Part shown: piece after piece, positions 1 through 8,716 of the stretch
Layout of the letters: each line of letters begins with the position of its first letter
Numbering within the stretch: the first letter of the stretch is position 1
Assembly: GCF_900104775.1 (NCBI RefSeq)
Contig: NZ_FNSA01000003.1
Span: 3,038,001-3,102,000 of the forward strand
Direction of reading: 5' to 3'
DNA length: 64,000 bases
Source of the DNA: Tsukamurella tyrosinosolvens
GTDB lineage: Bacteria; Actinomycetota; Actinomycetes; Mycobacteriales; Mycobacteriaceae
Program-made: the position numbers and the translations under genes
The notes under the pieces: generated by a model
Told to the model about the DNA's origin: nothing
Seen by the model: only the letters and a program-made list of their open reading frames with translations
Databases searched by the model: none

Positions 1-500
1 CCACCGAGGCCGAACTCGCGGACCGGGACCCCGGCACCCAGAGGGAACTGCTCCGCACCAAGATGGCGGGCCTCGGGTGGCTCACCCCGCGGATCCTCGC
101 GCACGCCGACGCCGCCGACGACTTCTACCTCGACGCCGTCGCGCAGGTGGTCATGGACGGTTGGTACGCGGGCCGCGTCGCCCTCCTCGGCGACGCGGCG
201 TTCTGCTCGTCTCCGATGTCGGGGCAGGGCACGAGCCTCGCTCTGGTCGGTGCCTATGTGCTCGCCGGGGAGCTCGCCGACGCGGACTGGCGACCGGCAC
301 CGGCGTTCGCCGCGTACGAGCGCCTGCTGCGCCCGATGGTCGAAGCGAACCAGCAGGTCGGTCAGTGGAACGCGGCGAGCCGCACCGTCCCCGCCCCCGG
401 CGAGGCGCCCGCGACGTCACCGGAGGACTGGGACATGGCCGTCATCGAGCGCGCGATCAACGGCATCGATCTTCCCGACTACCCGGAGGTACCACGATGA
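1..500 (+). CDS. FAD-dependent monooxygenase, C-terminal part (5' end outside window)
   Basis: The reading frame is open from the window edge (first full codon at base 3) to TGA at 498-500. The visible part carries the flavin-binding GDAAFCSSPMSGQGTSLAL segment, which is the GD motif of PHBH-type aromatic or antibiotic monooxygenases, in which the Asp contacts the FAD ribityl chain. A C-terminal helical tail follows (AYERLLRPMVEANQQ). The N-terminal GxGxxG dinucleotide-binding fold lies outside the window, so substrate class cannot be told. The stop overlaps the next ATG (ATGA), so the two genes are probably co-translated. Confidence 0.85.
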   Translation, partial: TEAELADRDPGTQRELLRTKMAGLGWLTPRILAHADAADDFYLDAVAQVVMDGWYAGRVALLGDAAFCSSPMSGQGTSLALVGAYVLAGELADADWRPAPAFAAYERLLRPMVEANQQVGQWNAASRTVPAPGEAPATSPEDWDMAVIERAINGIDLPDYPEVPR

Positions 501-772
501 CCTCGGACTGGAACGACGTCGAGCCCCCGGCCAAGGAGGCCAGCGCCCGCGAGCGCCTCCGTTCCGGCGCCGTCGAGACGCCCCCGCCGGACAACCGTCG
601 CACCCGACGCGCCGCGACCATGATGTTCGTTCTCGTCTTCGTGGGCCTCCCGCTCGTCGGAATCGCGTTCATCGATCGGGACGACGGCACGGGCCGGCTG
701 TTCGGAATCCTGCTCCTGATCTACCTCGCGATCATGGGATTCCTGATGGTGAAGGCGATCATTCGCCGATGA
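497..772 (+). CDS. Small two-TM membrane protein
   Basis: A 91-residue protein whose ATG overlaps the stop of the monooxygenase gene (ATGA). It has a charged N-terminal 40 residues (ARERLRSG, NRRTRRAA) and two hydrophobic segments, about 43-58 (MMFVLVFVGLPLVGIA) and 70-88 (GILLLIYLAIMGFLMVKA), separated by an acidic loop. The topology suggests a hairpin membrane protein with its N-terminus in the cytoplasm. I recognise no family. The overlap suggests it is made together with the monooxygenase, but its role is unknown. Confidence 0.7.
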   Translation: MTSDWNDVEPPAKEASARERLRSGAVETPPPDNRRTRRAATMMFVLVFVGLPLVGIAFIDRDDGTGRLFGILLLIYLAIMGFLMVKAIIRR

Positions 773-834
773 CGCCCGTTCGACCACGGGCGAGCGGGGC
801 GGGTCACAGCGCGGAGTCCGCGGATCGTGGACAA

Positions 835-863
835 TGGACGGTCTGATTCATCGCTGCCGTCCA
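835..863 (+). promoter_or_regulatory. Leader stem-loop just ahead of the helR ribosome binding site
   Basis: TGGACGG (835-841) and CCGTCCA (857-863) are perfect 7-bp inverted repeats with a 15-nt loop. They end two bases before the purine-rich GAGGAG (865-870) that precedes GTG 875. The hairpin could influence ribosome access. It also argues that the more upstream GTG at 827 is not the start. Confidence 0.4.
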
Positions 864-874
864 CGAGGAGCCCC

Positions 875-3193
875 GTGACCACCGACGCCGTCGATCCCCT
901 GCTCGCCGAGGAGCAGGCCCACCTCGATCGCGTGTACGCCCGGATCGACGCCATGCGCAGCACCGCGAACCGGCGCCGGGCCGACAACCTGCAAGAGGTC
1001 GGCGAGAACCCGCAGGAGATCTCCGAGCGGGACTCCTATCACCAGCTCTACACCGACGACATCGCGAAGTACGACGCCGCCGAGCAGAACCTCTACTTCG
1101 GCCGCCTCGACATGACCGACGCCGACGAGGGATCGACCGACGCGGTGCGTCGCATCGGCCGGATCGGCGTCCTCGACGACGACGAGGACCTCAGCACGCT
1201 CCTGCTGGACTGGCGCGCGCCGCTCGCCCGCCCGTTCTACCTGGCCACTCCCGCGCAGCCGGAGGGCGTCGCGGTGCGCCGCCACGTCCGCACCCGCGGC
1301 CGGGACCTCACGGGGGTGGTCGCCGAGCGCCTCACCCTCACCGGCGAGGGATTCGACGGTGCCGACGCCGGGCAGGGCCTGGGCTCCAACGTCGCCGGGG
1401 AGTCCGCGCTGGTGGATGCCCTGAACCGGGCGCGCACCGGGCACATGGCCGACATCGTGGAGACGATCCAGCGCGAGCAGGACACGATCATCCGGTCCGA
1501 GCACCGCGGCGTGCTCGTGGTGCAGGGCGGGCCGGGCACCGGCAAGACGGCCGTCGCGCTGCACCGCGCCGCCTACCTCCTGTACACGTACCGGCAGAAC
1601 CTCTCCCGCACGGGCGTGCTCATCGTCGGCCCCAACGAGACCTTCCTCAACTACATCAGCCAGGTGCTCCCCAGTCTCGGCGAGACGGGCGTCCTCCTGA
1701 GCACCATCGGCGACCTGTTCCCCGGCGTCGTCGCGACACTGGAGGACACCGCGGCGTCAGCTCGGCTCAAGGGCTCGACCGCCATGGTAGAGGTCATGAA
1801 GCAGGCGGTCCGCGGCTGGCAGACGGTGCCCGACGAGCCGATCGTGCTGAAGTTCGACGGCTACCCGCTGACGCTCGATAAGAAGCTCGCCACCCGGGCC
1901 CGCGGCCGTGCCCGGTCGTCGCGGCGGCCGCACAACACGGCCCGCGCGATCTTCCGGCAATCCGCGCTCGACGCTCTCGCCGCCCAGCACGCGGCGACGA
2001 TCGGGTCGTCGGTCGTGGACAACACGATGCTGCTCTCGCGCACCGACATCTCCGACATCCGCGACGAGCTGGCGCAGGACCGCGAGGTGCTCGGCGCGCT
2101 CGATCAGTTGTGGCCGGCGCTGACGCCGCAGCGGGTGCTCACGGAGCTGCTGCGCGACGAGGACCGGCTCGCCGAGGCCGCACCCGACCTCACGGACGCC
2201 GAACGTGCCGAACTCCGCCGGGCAGCGACGACGGGCTCGGACGGCAAGCCCGCCTTCTCCCCCGCCGACGCCCCGCTGCTCGATGAGATCGCCGAGTTCC
2301 TGGGCGACGACGACGCGGACGCCGACGAGGCGGAGCGCCAGTGGCGGCAGCGACTCGAGGAGGCGCAGGAGGCCCTCGACATCCTGACCGGTTCGGCGCC
2401 ACAGGATCTGGACGACGAGTTCGACGCCGAGATCCTCATGGCCTACGACCTCATCGACGCCGAGCAACTCGCGCAGCGGCAGACGGTGCGCGAGTTCAAC
2501 TCCACCGCCGACCGCGCGCGCGACGACCGGACGTGGACCTTCGGTCATGTCATCGTCGATGAGGCGCAGGAACTTTCGGCGATGGCCTGGCGAATGCTGA
2601 TGCGCCGCAGCCCGAACCGGTGGATGACCCTGGTCGGCGACACCGCGCAGACCGGCGACGCGGCGGGAATGACGAGCTGGGGCGAAGCCCTCGACCCGTA
2701 CGTGCCCGGCCGGTTCACGGTGTCCGAGCTGACGGTGAACTACCGCACGCCCAAGGAGATCATGGATCTCGCGGCGGACGTGCTGGCGGAGATCGACCCC
2801 GCCCTCTCGCCGCCGGCGTCCGTACGCGCGGGCGCGGAGCCGCCGCGCCTGGTCCGGATCGACGGTGCGCGGCCGCTGGCCGAGGCGGTGCGCGAGCTCC
2901 TACCGCGCGACGACGAACGGCTGACGGCGGTGCTGGCACCGTCGAGTCTGGTGGCCCCGCTGCGGCGGCTGACCTCGCCGTCCGTGCGGGTGATGAGCGT
3001 CCGCGACTCCAAGGGCCTGGAGTTCGACCACGTCATCGTGGTGGAGCCTGGGCTGATCGTCGGCGAGCCCGCCGAGGTGGAGTTCGACCGGGGGCTCCGG
3101 GACCTGTACGTGGCCCTGACGCGAGCGACCCAGACGTTGACCGTGGTCACGTCCGGGTCGCTGCCGCGCGCGCTGCGCGCTCTGGATGTGTGA
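875..3193 (+). CDS. helR: HelR/HelD-family ATP-dependent RNA polymerase-recycling helicase
   Basis: About 772 residues from GTG 875, chosen because GAGGAG lies 4 nt upstream; an in-frame GTG at 827 has no such site. It has a UvrD-like superfamily 1 ATPase core split by an insertion: Walker A GGPGTGKT at 218-225, Walker B HVIVDEAQELS, and the late motifs NYRTP, DSKGLEFDHV and LYVALTRA. The N-terminal coiled region (LLAEEQAHLDRVYARIDAM) matches the HelD arm that enters the RNA polymerase channel. Known members release stalled RNA polymerase, and actinobacterial HelR contributes to rifampicin tolerance by displacing the drug. I saw no rifampicin-associated element upstream. Confidence 0.85.
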   Translation: MTTDAVDPLLAEEQAHLDRVYARIDAMRSTANRRRADNLQEVGENPQEISERDSYHQLYTDDIAKYDAAEQNLYFGRLDMTDADEGSTDAVRRIGRIGVLDDDEDLSTLLLDWRAPLARPFYLATPAQPEGVAVRRHVRTRGRDLTGVVAERLTLTGEGFDGADAGQGLGSNVAGESALVDALNRARTGHMADIVETIQREQDTIIRSEHRGVLVVQGGPGTGKTAVALHRAAYLLYTYRQNLSRTGVLIVGPNETFLNYISQVLPSLGETGVLLSTIGDLFPGVVATLEDTAASARLKGSTAMVEVMKQAVRGWQTVPDEPIVLKFDGYPLTLDKKLATRARGRARSSRRPHNTARAIFRQSALDALAAQHAATIGSSVVDNTMLLSRTDISDIRDELAQDREVLGALDQLWPALTPQRVLTELLRDEDRLAEAAPDLTDAERAELRRAATTGSDGKPAFSPADAPLLDEIAEFLGDDDADADEAERQWRQRLEEAQEALDILTGSAPQDLDDEFDAEILMAYDLIDAEQLAQRQTVREFNSTADRARDDRTWTFGHVIVDEAQELSAMAWRMLMRRSPNRWMTLVGDTAQTGDAAGMTSWGEALDPYVPGRFTVSELTVNYRTPKEIMDLAADVLAEIDPALSPPASVRAGAEPPRLVRIDGARPLAEAVRELLPRDDERLTAVLAPSSLVAPLRRLTSPSVRVMSVRDSKGLEFDHVIVVEPGLIVGEPAEVEFDRGLRDLYVALTRATQTLTVVTSGSLPRALRALDV

Positions 3194-3198
3194 CGCTC

Positions 3199-3642
3199 CT
3201 ACGTGGTGTGGACGATCAGGATGTCCACGGACGTCTTACGGGCGGCGTCCGAGGGCACCGAGCCCAGCAGGCGTCCGGTCAAGGAGTTCATTCCCTTGTT
3301 GCCCACGACCAGCAGGGCCGGCTCCGGGAGCGACTTGACCAGGTCGAGCAGCGCATCGACGGGCTGACCCTTGATGGCCCGCTTCTCGATGTTGGCGGCG
3401 CCGGCCTGCACCGCGCGGCCCTCGGCCGTGCGGAGCATGTCGTTGACGGGGTTCGCGCCCTGCAGCTGGTACGCGTCGGCGCCCAGGATGTCGGCGGCAG
3501 CGGGATCGGCGCCCTCGCTCGGCAGGAAGGCGCAGGCGATCACCAGCTTGCCGTCGCCGGACAGCGCAGCGGCGCGCTCCACGGCGCGCAGCGACGACTC
3601 CGAGCCGTCGGTGCCGACGACGATCGTGCTGTAGCCACTCAT
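3199..3642 (-). CDS. Universal stress protein (single UspA domain)
   Basis: A 147-residue single-domain Usp. The open frame continues upstream, but ATG 3642 is preceded by AGAGGAG and begins MSGYSTIVVGTDGSESS, the canonical first beta strand. The ATP-binding signature is visible near the C-terminus as VVGNKGMNSLTGRLLGSVPS (the G-2x-G-9x-G-S/T pattern). Its place beside uvrB recalls M. tuberculosis, where the Usp protein Rv1636 lies close to uvrB. It is a soluble nucleotide-binding protein, probably stress or cAMP linked; the ligand here is not known. Confidence 0.9.
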   Translation of the reverse strand: MSGYSTIVVGTDGSESSLRAVERAAALSGDGKLVIACAFLPSEGADPAAADILGADAYQLQGANPVNDMLRTAEGRAVQAGAANIEKRAIKGQPVDALLDLVKSLPEPALLVVGNKGMNSLTGRLLGSVPSDAARKTSVDILIVHTT

Positions 3643-3795
3643 CGAGTCTCCTCTTTCTCTACGTTTCTCCAGCGGAGGTCTGCCACGGGAATGCCCTAGC
3701 ATTACTTCTCCGACACAATAGCCCCATCCTTCCCGGGAACAGGCAGTTTGCGGCGGGGAACACACCGGGCAGGCCCCTGTGCTGCGATTCGCCGG

Positions 3796-5958
3796 TCATT
3801 GCAAACCGGCCGCGTCCATTTCTCGGAGCTCCTTCTTCAGGTCGGCGATCTCGTCCCGGATCCGGCCCGCGAGCTCGAATTGCAGTTCCCGCGCGGCATT
3901 CATCATCTGGTCGGTGAGTTCGGAGATCAGGTCCGCGAGCTCGGCCCTCGGCATCGATTTCACGTCCTCGCCCTCGTACATCCCGGCGCTCACCGCGGAC
4001 GCCGACCGCAGCTCGCCCTGAGCGCGACGGCCGCGGGTGGCGTTGCGGCCGGAGCCGCCGATGGCCTGCTCCGTGTCGTCCGCCTCCGTGTACACCTGGT
4101 CGAGGATGTCGGCGATCTTCTTGCGCAGCGGCTTCGGATCGACGCCCATCTCGGTGTTGTAGGCGATCTGCTTCTCGCGACGGCGCTCGGTCTCCTCGAT
4201 CGCCACGCGCATCGACTCGGTCACCTTGTCGGCGTACATGTGCACCTCGCCCGAGACGTTGCGCGCCGCGCGGCCGATCGTCTGGATCAGCGAGGTCGTG
4301 GACCGGAGGAAGCCCTCCTTGTCGGCGTCGAGGATCGCCACCAGCGAGACCTCCGGCAGGTCGAGGCCCTCGCGGAGCAGATTGATGCCGACCAGCACGT
4401 CGTACTCGCCGAGGCGCAACTGCCGCAGCAGCTCCACCCGGCGCAGGGTGTCGATGTCGCTGTGCAGGTAGCGGACCCGGATGCCCGCCTCCAGGAGGTA
4501 GTCCGTGAGGTCCTCCGCCATCTTCTTGGTGAGCGTGGTGACGAGCACGCGCTCGTCGCGCTCGGTACGGTCGCGGATCTCGTGGATGAGGTCGTCGATC
4601 TGCCCCTTGGTCGGCTTGATCACCACCTGCGGGTCCACGAGGCCGGTGGGGCGGATGACCTGCTCCACGAACTCACCGCCGGTCTGCCCCAGCTCGTACT
4701 GACCGGGCGTGGCCGAGAGGTAGACGGTCTGCCCGATGCGACCGGTGAACTCCTCCCAGGTGAGCGGACGGTTGTCGACGGCGGAAGGGAGCCGGAAGCC
4801 GAAGTCCACGAGGTTGCGCTTGCGGGAGGCGTCGCCCTCGAACATCGCGCCGATCTGCGGGACGGTCACGTGCGACTCGTCGATCACCAGGAGGAAGTCC
4901 TCCGGGAAGTAGTCGATGAGGGTGGCCGGCGCGGAGCCCGCTTCGCGGCCGTCGATGTGGCGGCTGTAGTTCTCGATGCCGGAGCAGAACCCCACCTGCC
5001 GCATCATCTCCACGTCGTACTGCGTGCGCATCCGCAGCCGCTGGGCCTCGAGCAGCTTCCCCTGCCGCTCGAACTCCGCCAGCCGCTCCTCGAGCTCCGC
5101 CTCGATGCCCTCGATGGCGCGGGCCATCCGCTCGGGCCCCGCGACGTAGTGCGTCGCCGGGAAGATGCGCAGGTCCTGGACCTGCCGCACGATGTCGCCC
5201 GTCAGCGGGTGCAGGTAGTACAGGGCCTCGATCTCGTCGCCGAAGAACTCGATCCGGATCGCGAGCTCCTCGTAGGACGGGATGATCTCCACCGTGTCGC
5301 CGCGGACCCGGAACGAGCCGCGGGTGAACGCCGTGTCGTTGCGCGAGTACTGCACGTCGACGAGCAGGCGCAGCAGCGCGTCCCGGTCGACCTCCATGCC
5401 GACCTCGAGCTGTACCGAGCGGTCGAGGTAGCTCTGCGGCGTGCCGAGGCCGTAGATGCACGAGACGGACGCGACCACCACGACGTCGCGCCGCGACAGC
5501 AGCGACGAGGTGGCGGAGTGCCGCAGCCGCTCCACGTCGTCGTTGATCGACGAGTCCTTCTCGATGTACGTATCGGACTGCGCGATGTACGCCTCGGGCT
5601 GGTAGTAGTCGTAGTAGGAGACGAAGTACTCGACCGCGTTGTGCGGCAACATCGCCCGGAGTTCGTTGGCGAGCTGCGCGGCGAGCGTCTTGTTCGGCGC
5701 CATGATCAGCGTGGGCCGCTGCACCTTCTCGATCAGCCAGGCCGTGGTGGCCGACTTGCCGGTGCCGGTGGCGCCCAGCAGCACCACATCGCGCTCGCCC
5801 GAGCGCAGCCTGCGCTCGAGGTCGGCGATGGCCGTGGGCTGGTCGCCCGCCGGCTCGTACTCGCTGACCACCGTGAACTCCGCCGGGGCCCGCTCGATCT
5901 CCCCGATGGGCCGGTGCTCGGAGTGCGCCACCACCGGTTGCTCTGCCGCGAATGCCAT
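3796..5958 (-). CDS. uvrB: Excinuclease ABC subunit UvrB
   Basis: A 720-residue damage-verification helicase of nucleotide excision repair. The N-terminal sequence matches mycobacterial UvrB ([13 protein letters not shown]), supporting ATG 5958. Walker A GATGTGKS is at 62-69, followed by the beta-hairpin region ([11 protein letters not shown]), VIDESHV, the helicase motif QTIGRAARN, and a C-terminal UVR motif ([28 protein letters not shown]) that binds UvrA and UvrC. UvrA loads it on DNA and it then recruits UvrC. There is no clear Shine-Dalgarno; a TACCCT box lies 6 nt upstream of ATG. Confidence 0.98.
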   Translation of the reverse strand: MAFAAEQPVVAHSEHRPIGEIERAPAEFTVVSEYEPAGDQPTAIADLERRLRSGERDVVLLGATGTGKSATTAWLIEKVQRPTLIMAPNKTLAAQLANELRAMLPHNAVEYFVSYYDYYQPEAYIAQSDTYIEKDSSINDDVERLRHSATSSLLSRRDVVVVASVSCIYGLGTPQSYLDRSVQLEVGMEVDRDALLRLLVDVQYSRNDTAFTRGSFRVRGDTVEIIPSYEELAIRIEFFGDEIEALYYLHPLTGDIVRQVQDLRIFPATHYVAGPERMARAIEGIEAELEERLAEFERQGKLLEAQRLRMRTQYDVEMMRQVGFCSGIENYSRHIDGREAGSAPATLIDYFPEDFLLVIDESHVTVPQIGAMFEGDASRKRNLVDFGFRLPSAVDNRPLTWEEFTGRIGQTVYLSATPGQYELGQTGGEFVEQVIRPTGLVDPQVVIKPTKGQIDDLIHEIRDRTERDERVLVTTLTKKMAEDLTDYLLEAGIRVRYLHSDIDTLRRVELLRQLRLGEYDVLVGINLLREGLDLPEVSLVAILDADKEGFLRSTTSLIQTIGRAARNVSGEVHMYADKVTESMRVAIEETERRREKQIAYNTEMGVDPKPLRKKIADILDQVYTEADDTEQAIGGSGRNATRGRRAQGELRSASAVSAGMYEGEDVKSMPRAELADLISELTDQMMNAARELQFELAGRIRDEIADLKKELREMDAAGLQ

Positions 5959-5964
5959 GGGTCC

Positions 5965-5970
5965 AGGGTA
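5965..5970 (-). promoter_or_regulatory. Putative -10 box for leaderless uvrB mRNA
   Basis: TACCCT on the minus strand fits the actinobacterial TANNNT -10 pattern and ends exactly 6 nt before the uvrB ATG. Transcription would therefore begin at or very near the start codon. No ribosome binding site is visible. Confidence 0.5.
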
Positions 5971-6009
5971 GGCCGACCCACCGACAAGTTTTCCGTGAGC
6001 GGCGGTCGC

Positions 6010-7050
6010 TCAGTCCCTACGCGCGACGACGACGTCCCGCGTGATCGCCCGGTCCACCCGGTGCCGCAGGTCGTCGTAGCCGGGACCGTCGAGCACCGTC
6101 AGGCCGGCGGACTCCAGAACCTCCGCGACCCGCGCCCGGGGCGCGACCCGGGTGTTCCACGCGAGCCCCATCGCGCCGCCGGTACGCAGGCGGGTCGCCC
6201 AGCCGGGGAGCGCGGCCTCCAGCAGTTCGAGCGGGTTGCGCACCAGGCCGCGCGGGCCACGGCTGCCGTGCTGCACGCCGTAGGGCAGATCGCCGACCAC
6301 CACGTCGACGGTGCCCGGCTTGACCAGCTGCGAGGTCAGGAGGGTGTCCGCGGCGTAGCAGGTGAGCGTCTGCTTCTGCCCCGCCAGGTAGTCGGCCTTC
6401 TCCGCGGCGAACGCGGCCTCGTACTTCTTCGCGATCACCGACTTCTCGCGCCGGACCGGCGTGGTAGCGGCGGCGTGTTTGAAGCGATGGTCCTTGAGCC
6501 ACGTGGTGAAGAACGAGCTGTAGAGCTCGATGTCCTTGGTGTCGATGTCGATCCCCACCGTGTCCAGGCCGTACATCACGGCCTGGCTCAGCGTGGTGCC
6601 GCGGCCGCACACCGGGTCGAGGACGCGTAGCGTCCCGTCGAGCACCCCGTCGGGCCGCACGGTCGACGCCGCGGTCACGTTGAGCACGAGCCGCGTGAAC
6701 TGCTCATTCGTCTTGCCCTGGTACTTCAGGATGGTCAGCAGGTCGGACGGGTACTTCTCCGGCGACGGCACGGCGACGGGCCGCAGGAGCTCGCCGTCGG
6801 CTTCGAAGAGTGCGTAGAACGCGGACGCCAGACCGAGGAAGCCGAGGTCGCGCTCGGTCAGCGCGTCGGCCTCGAAGGCGAGGTACTCGACCCCCGCGAC
6901 GGTCGCGGTCTCGACGGGACCGACCCGCCCGGCGAGCGCGCCGCGGCTGAGCACCGTCAGCTCGGCGCGCACCATCGACGCGGCGGCCTCGGCGTAGACG
7001 CGGTTGGCGGCGGGGGCTGGAAGAAGCAGGTAGCGGGGCACGGCGGGCAT
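6010..7050 (-). CDS. TRM11-like SAM-dependent RNA methyltransferase
   Basis: 346 residues. The C-terminal half is a class I methyltransferase: motif I DPVCGRGTTLSQAVMYG for SAM binding, the acidic residues VGIDIDTKD in motif II, and the catalytic motif IV DLPYG, typical of N2-guanine or N6-adenine RNA/DNA methylases (D/N-P-P-Y class). The N-terminal ~150 residues resemble the THUMP-like region of TRM11 proteins, so tRNA guanine-N2 methylation is the best guess. Its ATG (7050) is only 14 bases from the divergent start at 7065, so its promoter must overlap the neighbour or lie close to the start. Confidence 0.75.
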   Translation of the reverse strand: MPAVPRYLLLPAPAANRVYAEAAASMVRAELTVLSRGALAGRVGPVETATVAGVEYLAFEADALTERDLGFLGLASAFYALFEADGELLRPVAVPSPEKYPSDLLTILKYQGKTNEQFTRLVLNVTAASTVRPDGVLDGTLRVLDPVCGRGTTLSQAVMYGLDTVGIDIDTKDIELYSSFFTTWLKDHRFKHAAATTPVRREKSVIAKKYEAAFAAEKADYLAGQKQTLTCYAADTLLTSQLVKPGTVDVVVGDLPYGVQHGSRGPRGLVRNPLELLEAALPGWATRLRTGGAMGLAWNTRVAPRARVAEVLESAGLTVLDGPGYDDLRHRVDRAITRDVVVARRD

Positions 7051-7052
7051 CG

Positions 7053-7058
7053 TATCGT
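7053..7058 (+). promoter_or_regulatory. Putative -10 box for leaderless DUF402 gene
   Basis: TATCGT ends 6 nt before ATG 7065. This is the spacing expected for a leaderless actinobacterial transcript, and it explains how two divergent genes can start 14 bases apart. Confidence 0.45.
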
Positions 7059-7064
7059 GGGGAC

Positions 7065-7874
7065 ATGCAGGTGGAAGAAACGTTCGAGCTCACCGTCGAC
7101 GGGGCGGCCGCGATCGGCGCGGTGGCCGGCGGCTGGATGGACCTGACGGTGCTCGACGCGGCGGAGGACGCGGTGCCCGCGCTGCTCTCCGCTGCGCGGG
7201 AGCGCGCGTCCGGCCTCGACGGGATCCTGGTCCGCACCCACGACGACGCGCTCGGCGCGCTGCTGCGCCGCCACGGCTTCCGCCCCTCCGGTGCCGTCGC
7301 CGGGCGGCCGCGCGGGAACACCGAGGTGACGCTGGTGCTGCGCCTCGCCTCCGACGCCGCGACCGACGACGGCGCCGTGCACCCGCCGAAGCGCGAGGTC
7401 TTCGACCCGCCGGCCATGACGAACACCGATCCCAAGGGCTTCGTCCGCGAGGTGGAGGAGTTCCGGGAGACGCCGTTCGGGCTGTACGTCTTCCGCCGCG
7501 CGGATCACCCGAAGTTCGATGCGATCGAATCCTGGCTGCTGCCCGCGTTCGACCTGCGCGCGACGATCTTCCACTTCACGCCCGGCCACGAGCGCGATCA
7601 GCGCGTGTACCTCGACGTCGCGCGGGTACGGCGCGACGGGAACCTCTGGCACACCGAGGACTGGTACCTCGACCTCGTCGAGCACCCGGGCCGCCCGATC
7701 GAGCTGATCGACGTCGACGAGCTGCTCGCCGCCGCCGCTGCCGACCTGCTCAGTGCGACCGTCGCCGAGCGGGCGCTGCAGGCGGCGGTCCGGGCCGTCG
7801 CGGGCACGGCGGCACACGGGCACAGCGTGGACGCGTGGCTGGCCGACGAGGGTGCGCCGATCACCTGGCGCTGA
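7065..7874 (+). CDS. DUF402-domain protein with an extra N-terminal domain
   Basis: 269 residues. From about residue 105 (VHPPKREVFD, TNTDPKGFVREVEEF) the protein resembles the DUF402 fold seen in Rv1632c-like actinobacterial proteins beside uvrB and coaE. Members include nucleoside phosphatases, with conserved Asp, Glu and His residues (HFTPGHERDQRVYLDVARV, EDWYLDLV). The first ~95 residues are additional. They end in LGALLRRHGFRPSGA..., which looks like the last strand and helix of a GNAT acetyltransferase, without a visible acetyl-CoA loop. A GTG at 7377 could start a DUF402-only form. The enzyme activity here is unknown. Confidence 0.65.
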   Translation: MQVEETFELTVDGAAAIGAVAGGWMDLTVLDAAEDAVPALLSAARERASGLDGILVRTHDDALGALLRRHGFRPSGAVAGRPRGNTEVTLVLRLASDAATDDGAVHPPKREVFDPPAMTNTDPKGFVREVEEFRETPFGLYVFRRADHPKFDAIESWLLPAFDLRATIFHFTPGHERDQRVYLDVARVRRDGNLWHTEDWYLDLVEHPGRPIELIDVDELLAAAAADLLSATVAERALQAAVRAVAGTAAHGHSVDAWLADEGAPITWR

Positions 7875-7877
7875 GCG

Positions 7878-8642
7878 CTACCCGCCCCGCAGGCCGGGGA
7901 TCCGCGATTCCAGCCCGTCGAGCAGCACCTGCAGGCCCAGCTCGAATCCCGCGTCGGGGTCGCCTGGGCCGCTGTAGTGCTCGCCGACGACGGTGCCGAC
8001 GCGCCCCGCGATCGGGTACTTCCCCGGCGGCATCAGAGTGGAAAGCTCCGGGCCGACGACCTCCCACCACTGCGCGTCGGTCATCGGTCGCGACGCCGCG
8101 CCGCGCGCCCCGGAGCTGCGGGCCGCACCCGCGGCGAAGCTCTCGAGCAGCACTATCAGCCAGTCGCGTTCGAGGTCGCTGATCGGCACGTCCTCCAGCA
8201 GCGCGAGCTGGGCCTCGTACTGCCCGATCTTCCCGGGCCCCAGCACATCGCGCCACGACGGCGCGTCGAGCAGCCACGTGTGCGCGAGGTACTCGTCGCG
8301 GCGAGCGCGGACCGCGGCGGCGAGGGAGTCGCGGAGAGTGTCCAGAGGCTCGACGAGGGGCTGCGCCGCCGCGACCGCGTCGACCATCAGCGCCACCAGA
8401 ACGTCGCGGGTCGGCACGTACGTGTACACGCTCATCGGCCCGACGCCCAGGCGCCCGGCGAGCGCCCGCATGGTGACCGCAGGAAGTCCCTCCGCGTCGG
8501 CGAGCTCGATCGCGGACGCGACCACCTCGTCGACCGTGAGCCGCTGCTTGGGCCCCTTGCGCCCCCGGGCCTGCTCCCCCGCCTCCGACCGCCACAGCAG
8601 CCTGACCAGCTCGCGGCCCTCATCCTCGGGATTCATCGACAT
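7878..8642 (-). CDS. TetR-family transcriptional repressor
   Basis: About 254 residues from ATG 8642, which is preceded by GGAGAAAG; in-frame alternatives are GTG 8663 and ATG 8636. The HTH is near residues 35-75 (VASAIELADAEGLPAVTMRALAGRLGVGPMSVYTYVPTRDVL), the subgroup with a long N-terminal arm and a TetR_C-type ligand domain. It is divergent from the SNF2 helicase gene, and the intergenic region holds three GTACNNNGTAC elements, which are its probable operators and make it the likely autoregulator. The inducer is unknown. Confidence 0.85.
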   Translation of the reverse strand: MSMNPEDEGRELVRLLWRSEAGEQARGRKGPKQRLTVDEVVASAIELADAEGLPAVTMRALAGRLGVGPMSVYTYVPTRDVLVALMVDAVAAAQPLVEPLDTLRDSLAAAVRARRDEYLAHTWLLDAPSWRDVLGPGKIGQYEAQLALLEDVPISDLERDWLIVLLESFAAGAARSSGARGAASRPMTDAQWWEVVGPELSTLMPPGKYPIAGRVGTVVGEHYSGPGDPDAGFELGLQVLLDGLESRIPGLRGG

Positions 8643-8650
8643 CTTTCTCC

Positions 8651-8690
8651 GTACTGTGTACACTGTTCGAGTACTCCGTACAACGTACTC
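8651..8690. promoter_or_regulatory. TetR operator cluster (GTACNNNGTAC x3)
   Basis: GTACTGTGTAC (8651-8661), GTACTCCGTAC (8671-8681) and GTACAACGTAC (8678-8688) share one pattern. The last two overlap inside a larger inverted repeat, GAGTAC (8669-8674) and GTACTC (8685-8690). The cluster lies just ahead of the repressor start at 8642 and the helicase start at 8717. The same pattern occurs at the other TetR operator near 41289-41323. Confidence 0.6.
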
Positions 8691-8716
8691 TATTCGACTC
8701 CCGCGAAGGACGCGCC

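Noticed and set aside
773-874. Rifampicin-associated element upstream of helR
   Set aside because: I looked for the RAE inverted repeat and did not find it; only the leader hairpin is present.
3748-6630. A 960-codon open frame on the plus strand
   Set aside because: It is antisense to uvrB and the methyltransferase, rich in Arg, Val, Leu, His and Asp repeats typical of GC-rich shadow frames, with no recognisable domain.
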